Shown: positions 49,905-59,353, numbered from the stretch's first letter. The stretch is 64,000 nucleotides of DNA from Salinicoccus sesuvii (GCF_042648145.1 NZ_JBHRWV010000001.1:124001-188000), one strand, 5' to 3'. Made by a program: numbers and translations. The notes: a model not told the origin generated them from the sequence alone.

Positions 49905-51332
49905 GTGAATCTACATCATTTTTTTACCCATTTTCTCGAAGAGAATGAACTGATCCGAGCCAACCTGGTCAATGATCAGCAGTTTGAATCAAAGGAAGCA
50001 CTCGTTCGCTACAAGGAGGCAGAAGTAGACGCTCTTGGTGCAGATTCGAAAGTAGCAGGCATGCTGACGATGACTGAAATCGAACTGATCAGTTATCTGA
50101 TCGACATGACACCAGACGATAATCTGCATTACGTCGCTTACGATGTCAAACTGTATCCGGTACTCATCGACTATCAGTATGTACTTGAAGCAGGCGGGGG
50201 GACCGGTGCCATCCATCATGTCATCATCCGGTCACTGCATAGTGTACTTAAGGAGAGCGGAATCATTCCCGCCCACCCGATGTACATCCATAAGGATGAT
50301 CCACTTGATCCCGAAGAAATCAGCCAGCTACATCATATCTACAAAGGACCGATCTATTGGCTCTATGACAATTTGACTTGGCGGATGCTCCGAGCCATGT
50401 TGAAGCGGCTGAATGTAGAGCCAGATGGGCATCAGAAAGAGGACTATTTGCGCCATATGACCGCTGTCATCACGCATCCGAAATATCTTGAAAGCATCCT
50501 GCTCCAGTTAGGTATGGCGGAATATACAAGCATTCGGGAAAATGTTGAAAAAAGCTTCAATGTATATGAAGCGAGCTCCAGATGGGAAACGGCAAAGGAG
50601 ATCGGTCTGCTCGTCAAGGTCCATGCAGATCACTACGTCATGCATGAGGACGTGAGACAGGCACTCGAACAGGTCGATTTCAAGGCTGTTGAAGCAAAGC
50701 TTCAGCAAGGCGCATCCGTCAATAGAGACCGAAGTGGTGACTACAATGCGCACGTCATCCGTCTGATGGTGGAGGACATCGACTTTGAAATTGTCCGAAC
50801 CCTACTTGTGCCGGCAGGCATCAACTTTTTCGAGCTGCACCTTATCATCCAAAAGGCGATGGGGTGGCAGAGAAAGCATGATAGCGTCTTTAAAGCTGGT
50901 GGCATGATTATAATGGAAAGTACCAGCCAGCTCACGGCATACGCTGGTGCAGCCCACTGTCTCGTTGCGAGCTTTACTCAAATCGATGGCGTATTCGACC
51001 AGTATAATCCGATTGAATACAGCTACGGAGAATCCTACCGCGTGCAAGTATCTATTGAAGATACGACGAATATACACCGTAGGATTCCAAGCATCAGTGA
51101 TTATGCGGGACCGGCACCGATTGAAAATATCGGAGGTGCCGGTCACCTGTCTAGCGTGCTGCGCGTGCTCGATGATCCGAAACATCCTGATTACGCCCGC
51201 ACGTATGAGAAGGTTCGGGCGACGAATTTCAGGGAACGTTATCCCATTACAGCTATCAATAACCAGCTCGAGAAACTGTTCAGAAAGTCGCACCCGGTGA
51301 CTGAGTTTAATGCCAATGAAGCGGATATCTGA
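49905..51332 (+). CDS. Protein with C-terminal plasmid pRiA4b ORF-3 domain
   Basis: 475 aa. The C-terminal part (about 285-460) matches the pRiA4b ORF-3 family: IDFEIVRTLLVPAGINFFELHLIIQKAMGWQRKHDSVF-type opening, YSYGESYRVQV, and a closing PIENIGGAGHLSSVLRVLDDP. The N-terminal 280 residues are helical and unassigned. The GTG start is preceded by AAGGAGGTGAT (49891-49901), an almost full anti-Shine-Dalgarno complement that spans the gntK stop, so translation is coupled and strong. The family's biochemical role is unknown and it is usually found on mobile DNA, making the link to gluconokinase odd. Confidence 0.7.
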   Translation: MNLHHFFTHFLEENELIRANLVNDQQFESKEALVRYKEAEVDALGADSKVAGMLTMTEIELISYLIDMTPDDNLHYVAYDVKLYPVLIDYQYVLEAGGGTGAIHHVIIRSLHSVLKESGIIPAHPMYIHKDDPLDPEEISQLHHIYKGPIYWLYDNLTWRMLRAMLKRLNVEPDGHQKEDYLRHMTAVITHPKYLESILLQLGMAEYTSIRENVEKSFNVYEASSRWETAKEIGLLVKVHADHYVMHEDVRQALEQVDFKAVEAKLQQGASVNRDRSGDYNAHVIRLMVEDIDFEIVRTLLVPAGINFFELHLIIQKAMGWQRKHDSVFKAGGMIIMESTSQLTAYAGAAHCLVASFTQIDGVFDQYNPIEYSYGESYRVQVSIEDTTNIHRRIPSISDYAGPAPIENIGGAGHLSSVLRVLDDPKHPDYARTYEKVRATNFRERYPITAINNQLEKLFRKSHPVTEFNANEADI

Positions 51333-51355
51333 TCATTCATTTTAAGGAGGCTCAT

Positions 51356-52060
51356 ATGGAACAGCAGAAAATATACAAGTTGTTTACCGGCGGTGTCAAA
51401 AAGGCGGGCCAGAAGGATGCGGCAGATAGGATGGAGCGGGAGTGGGAGAGTGCCATTTTCAAAACCGCTGAAGCAGGAGCGGTCTACTTGACCCGCACTG
51501 GATTTGTCGGCGATGATGTGGCGGACAAGAAGAATCATGGCGGACCCGAGAAGGCTGTGTTTGCCTATCCGGTCAGCCACTATGAGTCTTGGCAACGTGA
51601 GCTGGATGCAAGTATCGCAATCGGCGGTAACGGGGAGAACTTTGCTGTCATGCACATGGATGAATCTACCGTTTGTATTGGGGATACATATCAGATCGGT
51701 AGCGCGACTATTCAAGTTTCCCAGCCGAGGCGTCCTTGCTGGAAACCGGCACGCCGTCATAACGTACTCGACCTGGCACTGCGCATCCAGAAGACTGGCC
51801 GTACAGGCTGGTATTTCAGGGTGATTGAAGAAGGGGAGGTAGCGAGCGGAGATGTCTTCCAACTTATCAGTCGCCCGCATCCTGACTGGTCGATTGAGGC
51901 ATGTAACGAAGTCATGTACAATCAGCAAGATAATATTGGACTCAATGAGAGTCTCGCCTCACTTGAACTTCTGGCGGAAAACTGGAAGGCCACCATCAGA
52001 AAACGGCTTTCTGGTGACGAAGGGGATAGCGAAAGTCGGGTCTTCGGTCCTAATAGGTAA
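51356..52060 (+). CDS. MOSC-domain protein (YflK/YiiM type)
   Basis: 234-aa molybdenum-cofactor sulfurase C-terminal (MOSC) domain protein with the C-terminal 3-alpha extension of the YiiM/YflK group. The metal-sulfur cysteine lies in SQPRRPCWKPARR, and KNHGGPEKAVFAY is the conserved beta block. Such enzymes reduce N-hydroxylated bases or compounds using Moco. AAGGAGG precedes the ATG, 23 bases after the pRiA4b-type gene, so it could be the third gene of the gntK unit. Confidence 0.88.
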   Translation: MEQQKIYKLFTGGVKKAGQKDAADRMEREWESAIFKTAEAGAVYLTRTGFVGDDVADKKNHGGPEKAVFAYPVSHYESWQRELDASIAIGGNGENFAVMHMDESTVCIGDTYQIGSATIQVSQPRRPCWKPARRHNVLDLALRIQKTGRTGWYFRVIEEGEVASGDVFQLISRPHPDWSIEACNEVMYNQQDNIGLNESLASLELLAENWKATIRKRLSGDEGDSESRVFGPNR

Positions 52061-52172
52061 GAGCCCCTAGGCAAAATTTTACTGATATAAATTTCGGGAT
52101 TCTTTCACATCTCAATCAAGATAAATTCAGAATCATTGTAGTCTGGCCACCGAAAAGATATCTATAAATGAC

Positions 52173-52204
52173 AACCAGCCTGTCCTATTAAGGCTGGTTT
52201 TTTA
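52173..52204 (+). terminator. Terminator after the MOSC gene
   Basis: AACCAGCCT (52173-52181) pairs with AGGCTGGTT (52191-52199), then T5. Confidence 0.85.
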
Positions 52205-52216
52205 CAGGCAGAACAT

Positions 52217-52246
52217 TTGAAAGCGTTCTCTTATGAGGCGTACAAT
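52217..52246 (+). promoter_or_regulatory. SDR promoter with an overlapping cre
   Basis: TTGAAA (52217-52222), 18 bases, TACAAT (52241-52246). The cre TGAAAGCGTTCTCT (52218-52231, 10 of 11 defined positions) covers the -35 hexamer, so CcpA binding would exclude RNA polymerase. Confidence 0.7.
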
Positions 52247-52283
52247 TAAAATGTAAGGATTAAAACAACTGGAGGATTCTACA

Positions 52284-53036
52284 ATGAAAAGACTAGAAGG
52301 TAAGGTTGCTGTAATTACAGGTGGAACGGGCGGTATCGGTAAAGTGACCGCAGATAAGTTCATGGCAGAGGGTGCTAAAGTCGTATTGGTAGATATTTCT
52401 GAAGAGGCACTATCAGAAGCAAAAGATGCGCTCTCTTCACAAGGTGAGTTGCTTACCGTGCAGGCTGATGTGACTAAAGAGGATGACGTAAAGAACTACG
52501 TGCAGAAGACTCTTGATCAGTTTGGTAAGATCGATATCTTCTTCAATAATGCAGGCATCGAAGGCAAAGTGGCACCAATCATTGAGCAGGAAGTAGAAAA
52601 CCTTGATAATGTGCTTAATGTCAACGTACGTGGAGTCTTACTTGGTATGAAACACGTACTGCCAAGCATGATTGATCAGGGAAGCGGCAGTGTTATTAAT
52701 ATGTCATCGGTCGCTGGACTCGAAGGTAGTCCGGGGGTTGCACCATATATTGCTTCAAAACATGCAGTTGCCGGTCTGACCAAGACCGCAGCATTGGAAG
52801 TTGCAGGCAACAACATCAGAGTCAATTCGGTCCACCCATCTCCCGTCAATACACGCATGATGCGTTCACTTGAAGCAGGGATGGAAACCAATGAGGAAGC
52901 ACTGGCAAAGACCATTCCGCTTGGTCGATACGGAGAATCTGACGATATCGCCAATCTCGTTTTATTCCTAGCATCCGATGAGAGTACTTTCATCACCGGT
53001 GCACAGTATAGAGTCGATGGCGGTATGGGTGCATAG
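52284..53036 (+). CDS. Classical SDR oxidoreductase (paralogue of 38615-39373)
   Basis: 250-aa short-chain dehydrogenase. TGGTGGIG cofactor loop, NNAG, INMSSVAG (active-site Ser) and YIASKHAV (Tyr-Lys), with VDISEEA after strand two indicating NAD preference. CTGGAGGATT is the ribosome site. It shares long stretches with the SDR at 38615-39373, including YIASKHAVAGLTKTA. It is a single gene between a cre-controlled promoter and a terminator, consistent with use of a secondary carbon source when glucose is absent. Confidence 0.9.
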   Translation: MKRLEGKVAVITGGTGGIGKVTADKFMAEGAKVVLVDISEEALSEAKDALSSQGELLTVQADVTKEDDVKNYVQKTLDQFGKIDIFFNNAGIEGKVAPIIEQEVENLDNVLNVNVRGVLLGMKHVLPSMIDQGSGSVINMSSVAGLEGSPGVAPYIASKHAVAGLTKTAALEVAGNNIRVNSVHPSPVNTRMMRSLEAGMETNEEALAKTIPLGRYGESDDIANLVLFLASDESTFITGAQYRVDGGMGA

Positions 53037-53055
53037 ATTAGAAATATGTATGAGT

Positions 53056-53095
53056 AAAAGGCATGCCTCCCTATTTGGGAGGCATGCCTTTTTGT
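53056..53095 (+). terminator. Strong intrinsic terminator
   Basis: AAAAGGCATGCCTCCC (53056-53071) pairs with GGGAGGCATGCCTTTT around a short loop and ends in T5. Confidence 0.92.
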
Positions 53096-53129
53096 TACTC
53101 TTGCTTTAATTGAAATGAATAGTGTGGGG

Positions 53130-53157
53130 AGTATCAGTTAGACTTCTGACTGATACT
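53130..53157. terminator. Hairpin between convergent genes
   Basis: AGTATCAGT (53130-53138) and ACTGATACT (53149-53157), 10-base loop; only a short T stretch follows on the plus strand. It may mark the 3' end of the DUF819 operon transcript. Confidence 0.45.
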
Positions 53158-53188
53158 TTAAACGCCAATGTTAGTTAAAGCCAATCTC

Positions 53189-54400
53189 CTACATCACACT
53201 GCTGAACCATAAGCCGAGCCCAGTCCCGATATAGTTGCCGATGATGTATCCGAGTGTCCCGACAATCAGTATCGGGCCGACAAGTTTGGTCCAACCCCGA
53301 GAAATGGCCATGGCAGCTGCGGTGGTTGGTCCGCCAATATTGGCATTACTTGCGAGTATAATCTCCTCAAGATCGAACTTGAACAGTTTACCCATCGAGA
53401 ACGACACAAGCATATTGATAACGACAATGGTTGCGGCAAATACAAAAATGAGTGGCGCATTCTGTAAAAGTAGCGGTATCGAAGCAGGGACACCGATGAC
53501 GACGAAGAAAATATAGATCAGGAAAGTACCAATCTCCTGGGCACCGTTGATCCGTTCAAAATATTTAGGGACAAGCGACACAACCAACAAAGTCAAAGTA
53601 GTCAGCATCAAGTAGTTGTCACCGATCACCGCCCGGAGAATCATCATGAATGTATTTGTATCTTCAGGAATCAGGTTTCTAAATACTTCTGCCAGTTTGA
53701 ATGACACAGCGACGATGACAAATGATGTCCCGACAGCCATTGCGATATCACTTAAGGAAATCTCTTTGCGCTTCCAGTAGGAAGCAGCCGCCGTATCACT
53801 CGTATCTGAGCTTTTTTCTACTTCATCCAGGTGTGGCGTGGCAAAACGCTTCTTGATAAAACCGATGGCCGGGATTGTGATCAGCACAAAGAAATAGACG
53901 GCCATCAAGAAGTTGTCTGCAACGACTGCAGAAGAGACCATCACCTCAGGAACCTCGAATCGAGAAGCGAGCGCGGCGAAGTTGACGCCTCCCCCGGTAT
54001 AAGATCCTGTAATCATTGCCGCAACGTGAGGCAATCCAGGGATCATATCTTTCAACAAGAAGAATGCAGTGATCGAGCCTGCCACGGTACCGACAGTACT
54101 GATCAGAAAGATAAGCAGTAGCCGCCCGCTTTCCTGCCAGATCCGACGGATGTTCGTTTGGAATAACAACAACGGTATAGAGAGCGGCACGACATAGCTC
54201 CACACGGCGTCGTAAACTGCTGCCTCAATCGGCAGAATACCTAAGTTGGCTAGTAGCATAGCGCCGAGTAGTGCAATGATGGCCCCCGAGAGTTTGGATG
54301 CCCATTTGAACCGTTGTTCGAGATATATAGATACCGCTGCCCAACCGACTAGGAAGGCCCATAAAAGCCATGTTTCATCTGGTGATATTAAAGAATTCAT
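53189..54400 (-). CDS. DUF819 (YjcL-like) membrane protein
   Basis: 403 aa with about eleven hydrophobic segments in two similar halves. The conserved GSYTGGGVNFAALA (half one) and SNANIGGPTTAAAMA (half two) blocks identify the DUF819 family, which resembles gluconate/citrate-type carriers and is thought to be a transporter. AAGGGG precedes the ATG. It is the last gene of a three-gene minus-strand operon with an amidohydrolase and an SSS symporter. Confidence 0.85.
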   Translation of the reverse strand: MNSLISPDETWLLWAFLVGWAAVSIYLEQRFKWASKLSGAIIALLGAMLLANLGILPIEAAVYDAVWSYVVPLSIPLLLFQTNIRRIWQESGRLLLIFLISTVGTVAGSITAFFLLKDMIPGLPHVAAMITGSYTGGGVNFAALASRFEVPEVMVSSAVVADNFLMAVYFFVLITIPAIGFIKKRFATPHLDEVEKSSDTSDTAAASYWKRKEISLSDIAMAVGTSFVIVAVSFKLAEVFRNLIPEDTNTFMMILRAVIGDNYLMLTTLTLLVVSLVPKYFERINGAQEIGTFLIYIFFVVIGVPASIPLLLQNAPLIFVFAATIVVINMLVSFSMGKLFKFDLEEIILASNANIGGPTTAAAMAISRGWTKLVGPILIVGTLGYIIGNYIGTGLGLWFSSVM

Positions 54401-54432
54401 ATTTCAGTCCCCTTTGTTTGAACTCAAAATTT

Positions 54433-56037
54433 TTAATCTCTTTTATAAACCATATCTCCATCAATGAATGTATACATGATCAGCGCATCCTCAAGTACGA
54501 TATCGTCATCTAATGGATTTTCATCAAGCAGAACGAAGTCCGCTGCTTTACCGATTTCAACAGAACCATTTTCACTTTCTGTACAGTTGAGCTTGGCGCC
54601 ACTGATCGTCATTGCTTTCAATGCTTCAAAGCGTGTCAATTTCATATCTTCACCGAGCACCCGACCGCTTTTCGTCATGCGATCACAGGCAATGCGTATC
54701 GTATCGAGTGGCGAGATGGGGGTGACCGGACAGTCAGAATGGAGTGTATAGAGTACGCCGAGATCTTCCGCCCAACGTGCCGGGTCCATTTTCTCGGCGC
54801 GCTCTGGTCCAAGGAATTTTTCGTAATGCTTATCTCCATAATAATAGAGATGATTTGTGAAGAAAGACCCTTCGATGTTGTTTGCCTTCATCGCTTCGAT
54901 ATCTTCGTATTTGCCAGTCTGGATGTGTTCAACCCGCGTCACTTTTTCGTAGTCGGAATCTGCATTAACTTTGGCATAGGCTTTGATGATGGATTTGATA
55001 GCCGCATCACCGTTGCCGTGTGTCGTAAGTGGATACCCGCGGCGTGCGAAGTCCATGTAGAGCGCTTCGAGTTTCTCCTGCGGGATGATGATGTGACTTT
55101 TATCATCGACATTATAATAGTTCTCAGTGAGTGCGGCTGTATTGATTTGGATGGAACCGTCCTGGAAGAACTTTGCACTGTCTAGCGTACATTGCCCTTG
55201 GGATAGATCTTCTATCTGTTGCTTCAGCTCATCAAAAGAAAGTTCCTTGAGCGACTCTGATTCAAGCATCAACTGATAGTCGATCATCAGACGGAGCTTC
55301 ATAGCGTTCTCCTGCTTAATATAGGCCATAAACGCATCATAGTCGTCTTTGCCATGCGCCAGGCCGACACATGCTTCGCTTGCTGTTGTGATTCCTTTTG
55401 AAATATAGTCTGATTCTGCTACAGCCAGTGCTTCGATCATCTCCGCTTTGGATGGCTTTGGTAAGTGGGGGAGCATCATCTCGACTGCTGGCAACTCGAA
55501 CAGTAGACCATTCAATCGGTCGTCTGTCCGTGCAAAGTAGCCACCGTCAGGATCAGGTGTTTCTTCATTGATTCCTGCAATTTCAAGAGCGCGTGAGTTT
55601 GCAACTCCCATATGTGCTGAGCTATGGCGGATATAGATGGGGTGTTCTGTCGAGATCGCGTCTAACTCATCAATGGTGATGTGGCGATCTTCCGCCAGTT
55701 CGATTTCACTGTAGCCATGACCGACTACCCATTCACCGGCAGGTGTAACATCCGCACGCTGTTTCAGTGCAGTTTGTATTTCACCAATGTTTCCGACTGC
55801 CTGTGGTGTCAGTTCGACGAGGGATTTATACAAGCCATAAAGTAACAGGTGGCTGTGTGTATCGATGAACCCTGGAATGAGGAAGCGTCCTTCGGCATCC
55901 AATACATCTGCTTCGTCTTCAGTAATCTCTTCCTCAATCTGGATGAATTTACCGTTCTCAACTAGGATGTCACCAAGGTACGGCGTAGTCCCGACCATAT
56001 CGATGATATTTGCGTTTTTAATCAGTAGCTTCGTCAT
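54433..56037 (-). CDS. YtcJ-like amidohydrolase (amidohydrolase 3 family)
   Basis: 534 aa. N-terminal beta domain, then the metal motif GFIDTHSHLL, the central lysine/glutamate-containing barrel (LDSAKFFQDGSIQINTA), HGNGDAAIKSII, RVEHIQTG and the catalytic Asp in LHSDCPVTPI. Family members hydrolyse N-acyl or amide bonds of diverse substrates. The start ATG overlaps the symporter stop by 4 bases (ATGA), and GGAGG lies inside the symporter, showing tight coupling to an importer. Confidence 0.88.
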   Translation of the reverse strand: MTKLLIKNANIIDMVGTTPYLGDILVENGKFIQIEEEITEDEADVLDAEGRFLIPGFIDTHSHLLLYGLYKSLVELTPQAVGNIGEIQTALKQRADVTPAGEWVVGHGYSEIELAEDRHITIDELDAISTEHPIYIRHSSAHMGVANSRALEIAGINEETPDPDGGYFARTDDRLNGLLFELPAVEMMLPHLPKPSKAEMIEALAVAESDYISKGITTASEACVGLAHGKDDYDAFMAYIKQENAMKLRLMIDYQLMLESESLKELSFDELKQQIEDLSQGQCTLDSAKFFQDGSIQINTAALTENYYNVDDKSHIIIPQEKLEALYMDFARRGYPLTTHGNGDAAIKSIIKAYAKVNADSDYEKVTRVEHIQTGKYEDIEAMKANNIEGSFFTNHLYYYGDKHYEKFLGPERAEKMDPARWAEDLGVLYTLHSDCPVTPISPLDTIRIACDRMTKSGRVLGEDMKLTRFEALKAMTISGAKLNCTESENGSVEIGKAADFVLLDENPLDDDIVLEDALIMYTFIDGDMVYKRD

Positions 56038-57467
56038 TGTTTATCCTCCAATGTCGGATTGTGCAGTTTTTCGAAATAAGCAGCTTGTACCGTTTCAGAC
56101 GCCGAATGCTTGGTCATGAGGCTGACCGAAACCAGCAGGATGAACGAGATCAGGAAGCCAAACAAGGCATGATCCATACCGATCGGCAAGAACGGATAGG
56201 CGAGGACGAGGACGGCTGTCCCGATCATACTGACGAGCACACCAGTCTTCGTGACCCCCTTCCAGAACATAACCGCAAGGAATGGAAAGACGATGACAGT
56301 TGCCGTCAGCCTCAACGCCCACTGGTAGGTCGTTGCGATATCTTCAACCGTATAGGCGAACAGACATGCAAGGCCTGTGATGATCAGAACCGAAATACGT
56401 GAGAAGAACAGCATACGTTTGCCGCCTGCATTACGATTGATGAAGTTCTTATAGAAATCGATGGTCAGGTTGCTTGATCCCTGCAGGATAAACGATGTAG
56501 CCCCTGTCATCAGTGCTGCCAATAGGCCCAAGAAGACCAGGCCACCAAGTGGGCTAGCAAGCAGGAAGTCGGTGACATACGAGAAGACGAGGTCCGGTGC
56601 CAGGTTCGCCGGTACAAACTGTCGTGCAGCCAAACCGATCAGGAATGGAAGGAATGCAATCAGCCCTGCGATGATGAATCCGAGTGCATTGGCCCCCACG
56701 GCAGTCTTTTCGTCCTTCGCAGCGAATATGCGCTGCCACGTCGACTGCCACACGAGATAGAAAGGACCGACAGAGAGGGCATAGAGCAAGATCTCACCGT
56801 AGCCGTCAGGCCCAGCAATGCTCAAGTACTCCGGCGCACTGGCTTCAAATAATCCACTAAAGCCTCCCACATGGGATACGGTCACAATGGCGAGCACTAC
56901 AACACCGAGTATGATGATAATCGACTGGATCGCGTCTGTCAGAATCGTTGCCGGCAGTCCACCGATAATCGTAAAGATTAAAATAACAACGAATGAAATG
57001 AAAATACCTACCGGTAGACCAACACCAAGCGTGATGTTGAATACGGTCGACATACCCACCATCTGCAGGGCAGTGGTCGGTACAGAATAGATGAAAGCGG
57101 ACAAGATAGAAGGTACGATGCCCGCCTTGCCACCAAATCTGACGGTAAACAGATCAGCCAATGTGATGAGCCGCTGGCGACGTAGTGGTTTGGCGAAAAC
57201 GAGAATCAGTATAAGCGAGAAGACGATGGCGACAAAAGCGAACTTCCAGTAGCCCGATAATCCGACCGTAAAGCCAAGCCCGACCCAGCCAATGAATACT
57301 GCGGCGCCACAGAAAGTACTGATGATCGTTCCAGTAATCTTCCAGAAACCGGTGTTCCAACCGCTGATCAGATAGTCTTCGTAAGTATGAATCTTTCTAA
57401 AGTAATATGCTGCGATACCGAGCATGAAAATAAAGTACAGGACAAAATAGGTTATGTACCAACCCAA
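56034..57467 (-). CDS. Sodium:solute symporter (SSS family)
   Basis: 477-aa importer with about thirteen membrane segments. Signature stretches: YLISGWNTGFWKITGTIISTFCG near the N-terminus, GGLPATILTDAIQS and WQSTWQRIFAAKDEKTA. A TTG start is used because no in-frame ATG lies nearby; GGAG is about 10 bases upstream. It opens the operon SSS - amidohydrolase - DUF819, which reads as uptake and hydrolysis of an amide-type nutrient with a second transporter. Confidence 0.88.
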   Translation of the reverse strand: MGWYITYFVLYFIFMLGIAAYYFRKIHTYEDYLISGWNTGFWKITGTIISTFCGAAVFIGWVGLGFTVGLSGYWKFAFVAIVFSLILILVFAKPLRRQRLITLADLFTVRFGGKAGIVPSILSAFIYSVPTTALQMVGMSTVFNITLGVGLPVGIFISFVVILIFTIIGGLPATILTDAIQSIIIILGVVVLAIVTVSHVGGFSGLFEASAPEYLSIAGPDGYGEILLYALSVGPFYLVWQSTWQRIFAAKDEKTAVGANALGFIIAGLIAFLPFLIGLAARQFVPANLAPDLVFSYVTDFLLASPLGGLVFLGLLAALMTGATSFILQGSSNLTIDFYKNFINRNAGGKRMLFFSRISVLIITGLACLFAYTVEDIATTYQWALRLTATVIVFPFLAVMFWKGVTKTGVLVSMIGTAVLVLAYPFLPIGMDHALFGFLISFILLVSVSLMTKHSASETVQAAYFEKLHNPTLEDKQ

Positions 57468-57824
57468 TATGAATCAACTCCGATTTTTAGGATGCCTTAA
57501 ATTATATAGTAAAGTACGATGAATTTCTAATTCGGCTTACCTCTGTGAGTGTTTTTTAGAAGACACTTCCATAGCTGACAGTCTTTATGGGGGAAATCGA
57601 ATCTCTAAGATTTTTTCATATAATTTATTATATTTTTTGAATTAATTAATAAAAAATTACATAATAATATGGAATAATAAATAGCGGGTATCAGTATGTA
57701 TGAAGTAGGCATTTTCTAATGTGGGATGCTTTGAGAATAGTTGTATCCAAACGACGCATCCTTAAGGGGGCTGCCTACAGTTATTTGGACGAAATTAAAA
57801 TTAAATGAAGTGGAGAGAAAAGAT
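57468..57824. other. A+T-rich divergent intergenic region
   Basis: 357 bases between the divergent SSS operon and ridA. I see no credible gene. It contains long A/T stretches at 57610-57680, probably with promoters for both directions, but no promoter is strong enough to name. Confidence 0.4.
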
Positions 57825-58199
57825 ATGGAACAGATATTTGAAGTGGGTCAGCTGAAATCAAATGGTCACTATGCATTGGCTAGTGTACATGGAGATGTAG
57901 TTTATGTTTCAGGACAGTTTTCTATCGATCCAGACACGAATGAAAAAAAGTTTGATGATATTGAAGCAGAGACACTGCGCGCCTTAGGCAATGTAGAACG
58001 GATTGTAGAATCTGCAGGAAGCAAAAAGGAAAATATATTGCGTATGACAATTTACATTCCTGATGTGCAATTGTGGGACCGGGTAGATGCCGTCTATAAA
58101 GCGTTTTTCGGTGAGCATCGGCCAGCACGTACTGTTGTTCCTACTAACGAACTGCATTTCGGATTTAAAGTTGAAGTGGATGCCATCGCGTACATATAG
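57825..58199 (+). CDS. ridA: RidA-family enamine/imine deaminase
   Basis: 124-aa trimeric protein that hydrolyses reactive 2-aminoacrylate-like intermediates released by PLP-dependent dehydratases. Conserved blocks GDVVYVSGQFSIDPDT, ETLRALGNVERIVESAG, and the catalytic Arg in HRPARTVVPTNEL are present. The ATG at 57825 follows GGAGAG. It lies 51 bases upstream of a PLP enzyme of the threonine-synthase type, its expected functional partner. Confidence 0.88.
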   Translation: MEQIFEVGQLKSNGHYALASVHGDVVYVSGQFSIDPDTNEKKFDDIEAETLRALGNVERIVESAGSKKENILRMTIYIPDVQLWDRVDAVYKAFFGEHRPARTVVPTNELHFGFKVEVDAIAYI

Positions 58200-58250
58200 T
58201 TTTTTTAGTTTATTACGTAAAGTTAACTATTAATAGGAGGCTGATCAGTG

Positions 58251-59353
58251 ATGGAACAGTATATATGCAATGATTGCCAGGAAGAGTACGATATAACACC
58301 CGACCGATGGAAATGCGAGTGTGGCGGCGTGCTGGATTTGGATAAAGAGGTACCTGATATCGACACGTCGATATGGGACGAATACCCCAATTCATTATGG
58401 CGGTACTTCAACACAATGCCTTTCAACCATGACTTCAAAGCATGGCGTAATATAACTATGGGTGAAGGTCAGTCCCCGCTTATCGCTTTAGACCCAGAGA
58501 CGCCTGAGGTTTACGTCAAAGTGGATTATATGATGCCGACTCTATCCTTCAAAGACCGGGGTGCGGCTGTTCTAGTGGCGAAAGCGAAGGAAATGGGCGT
58601 TACAAGAATGATTGCAGATAGCAGTGGTAACGCCGGCACTGCGTTCTCGGCCTACGCAGCACGGGCGAATATTGAATGTACAATCTTCTTAAGATCAGAA
58701 ACATCTCCGAAGAAAATAGCCCAGATAGAGGCGCATGGTGCAAAAATTGAAAAAATTGACGGTACAAGAGAAGATATCGCAGCGGCAGCACAAAAAGCGG
58801 TAGAGGACGAAAAAGTATTTTATGCGAGTCACGTCTACAACCCATATTTCTATGAAGGTACGAAAACATATGCCTATGAGCTGTATGAACAGCTCGGTGG
58901 TGCACCAGATAGCCTGATCATTCCTGCCGGTAATGGCACACTTCTCCTCGGTGCCCATTACGGATTTAAAGAGCTAAAGGGTAACGGTCTCATCGATCGC
59001 CTGCCAAAAATTATTGCTATCCAGGCCAAAAACTGCGCACCGTTATCTGCTGCATTTAAAAAAGGTGAGACAGAAGCGGAACCTACTATAAATAAAAATA
59101 CATTGGCTGAAGGCATAGCGATTGCCGCACCAGCCCGTTCAAAGCAAATTCTCGAGGCCGTATGTGAGACGGGGGAACATTCATTGAAATTGAAGAAGAC
59201 GAGATTGCTAGTGCCCGCACTATGCTCAGTAATAAAGGATTCTATGTGGAAGTAACAGCAGCTGTAAATTATGCAGGGTACCTCAGATACGATAGGGCTC
59301 CCAACGAATGTATAGCCATCCCACTATGTGGTGCAGGTATCAAATCGAAATAG
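58251..59353 (+). pseudogene. Threonine-synthase-like PLP enzyme, frameshifted in a G5 run
   Basis: Fold-type II PLP enzyme (threonine synthase or ammonia-lyase group). N-terminal zinc-ribbon-like cysteines (Cys6, Cys9, Cys22, Cys24), PLP Lys101 (LSFKDRGAAV), DSSGNAGTAFSAY and the phosphate loop PAGNGTLLLG are intact. After AVCETG the frame shifts at GGGGG (59171-59175). The in-frame product would end at 59255 with an aberrant tail, while the next frame continues naturally (FIEIEEDEIASARTML to TAG at 59353). Adding one G restores a 367-aa protein. The start may be GTG at 58248, with AGGAGG 7 bases upstream. Confidence 0.8.
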
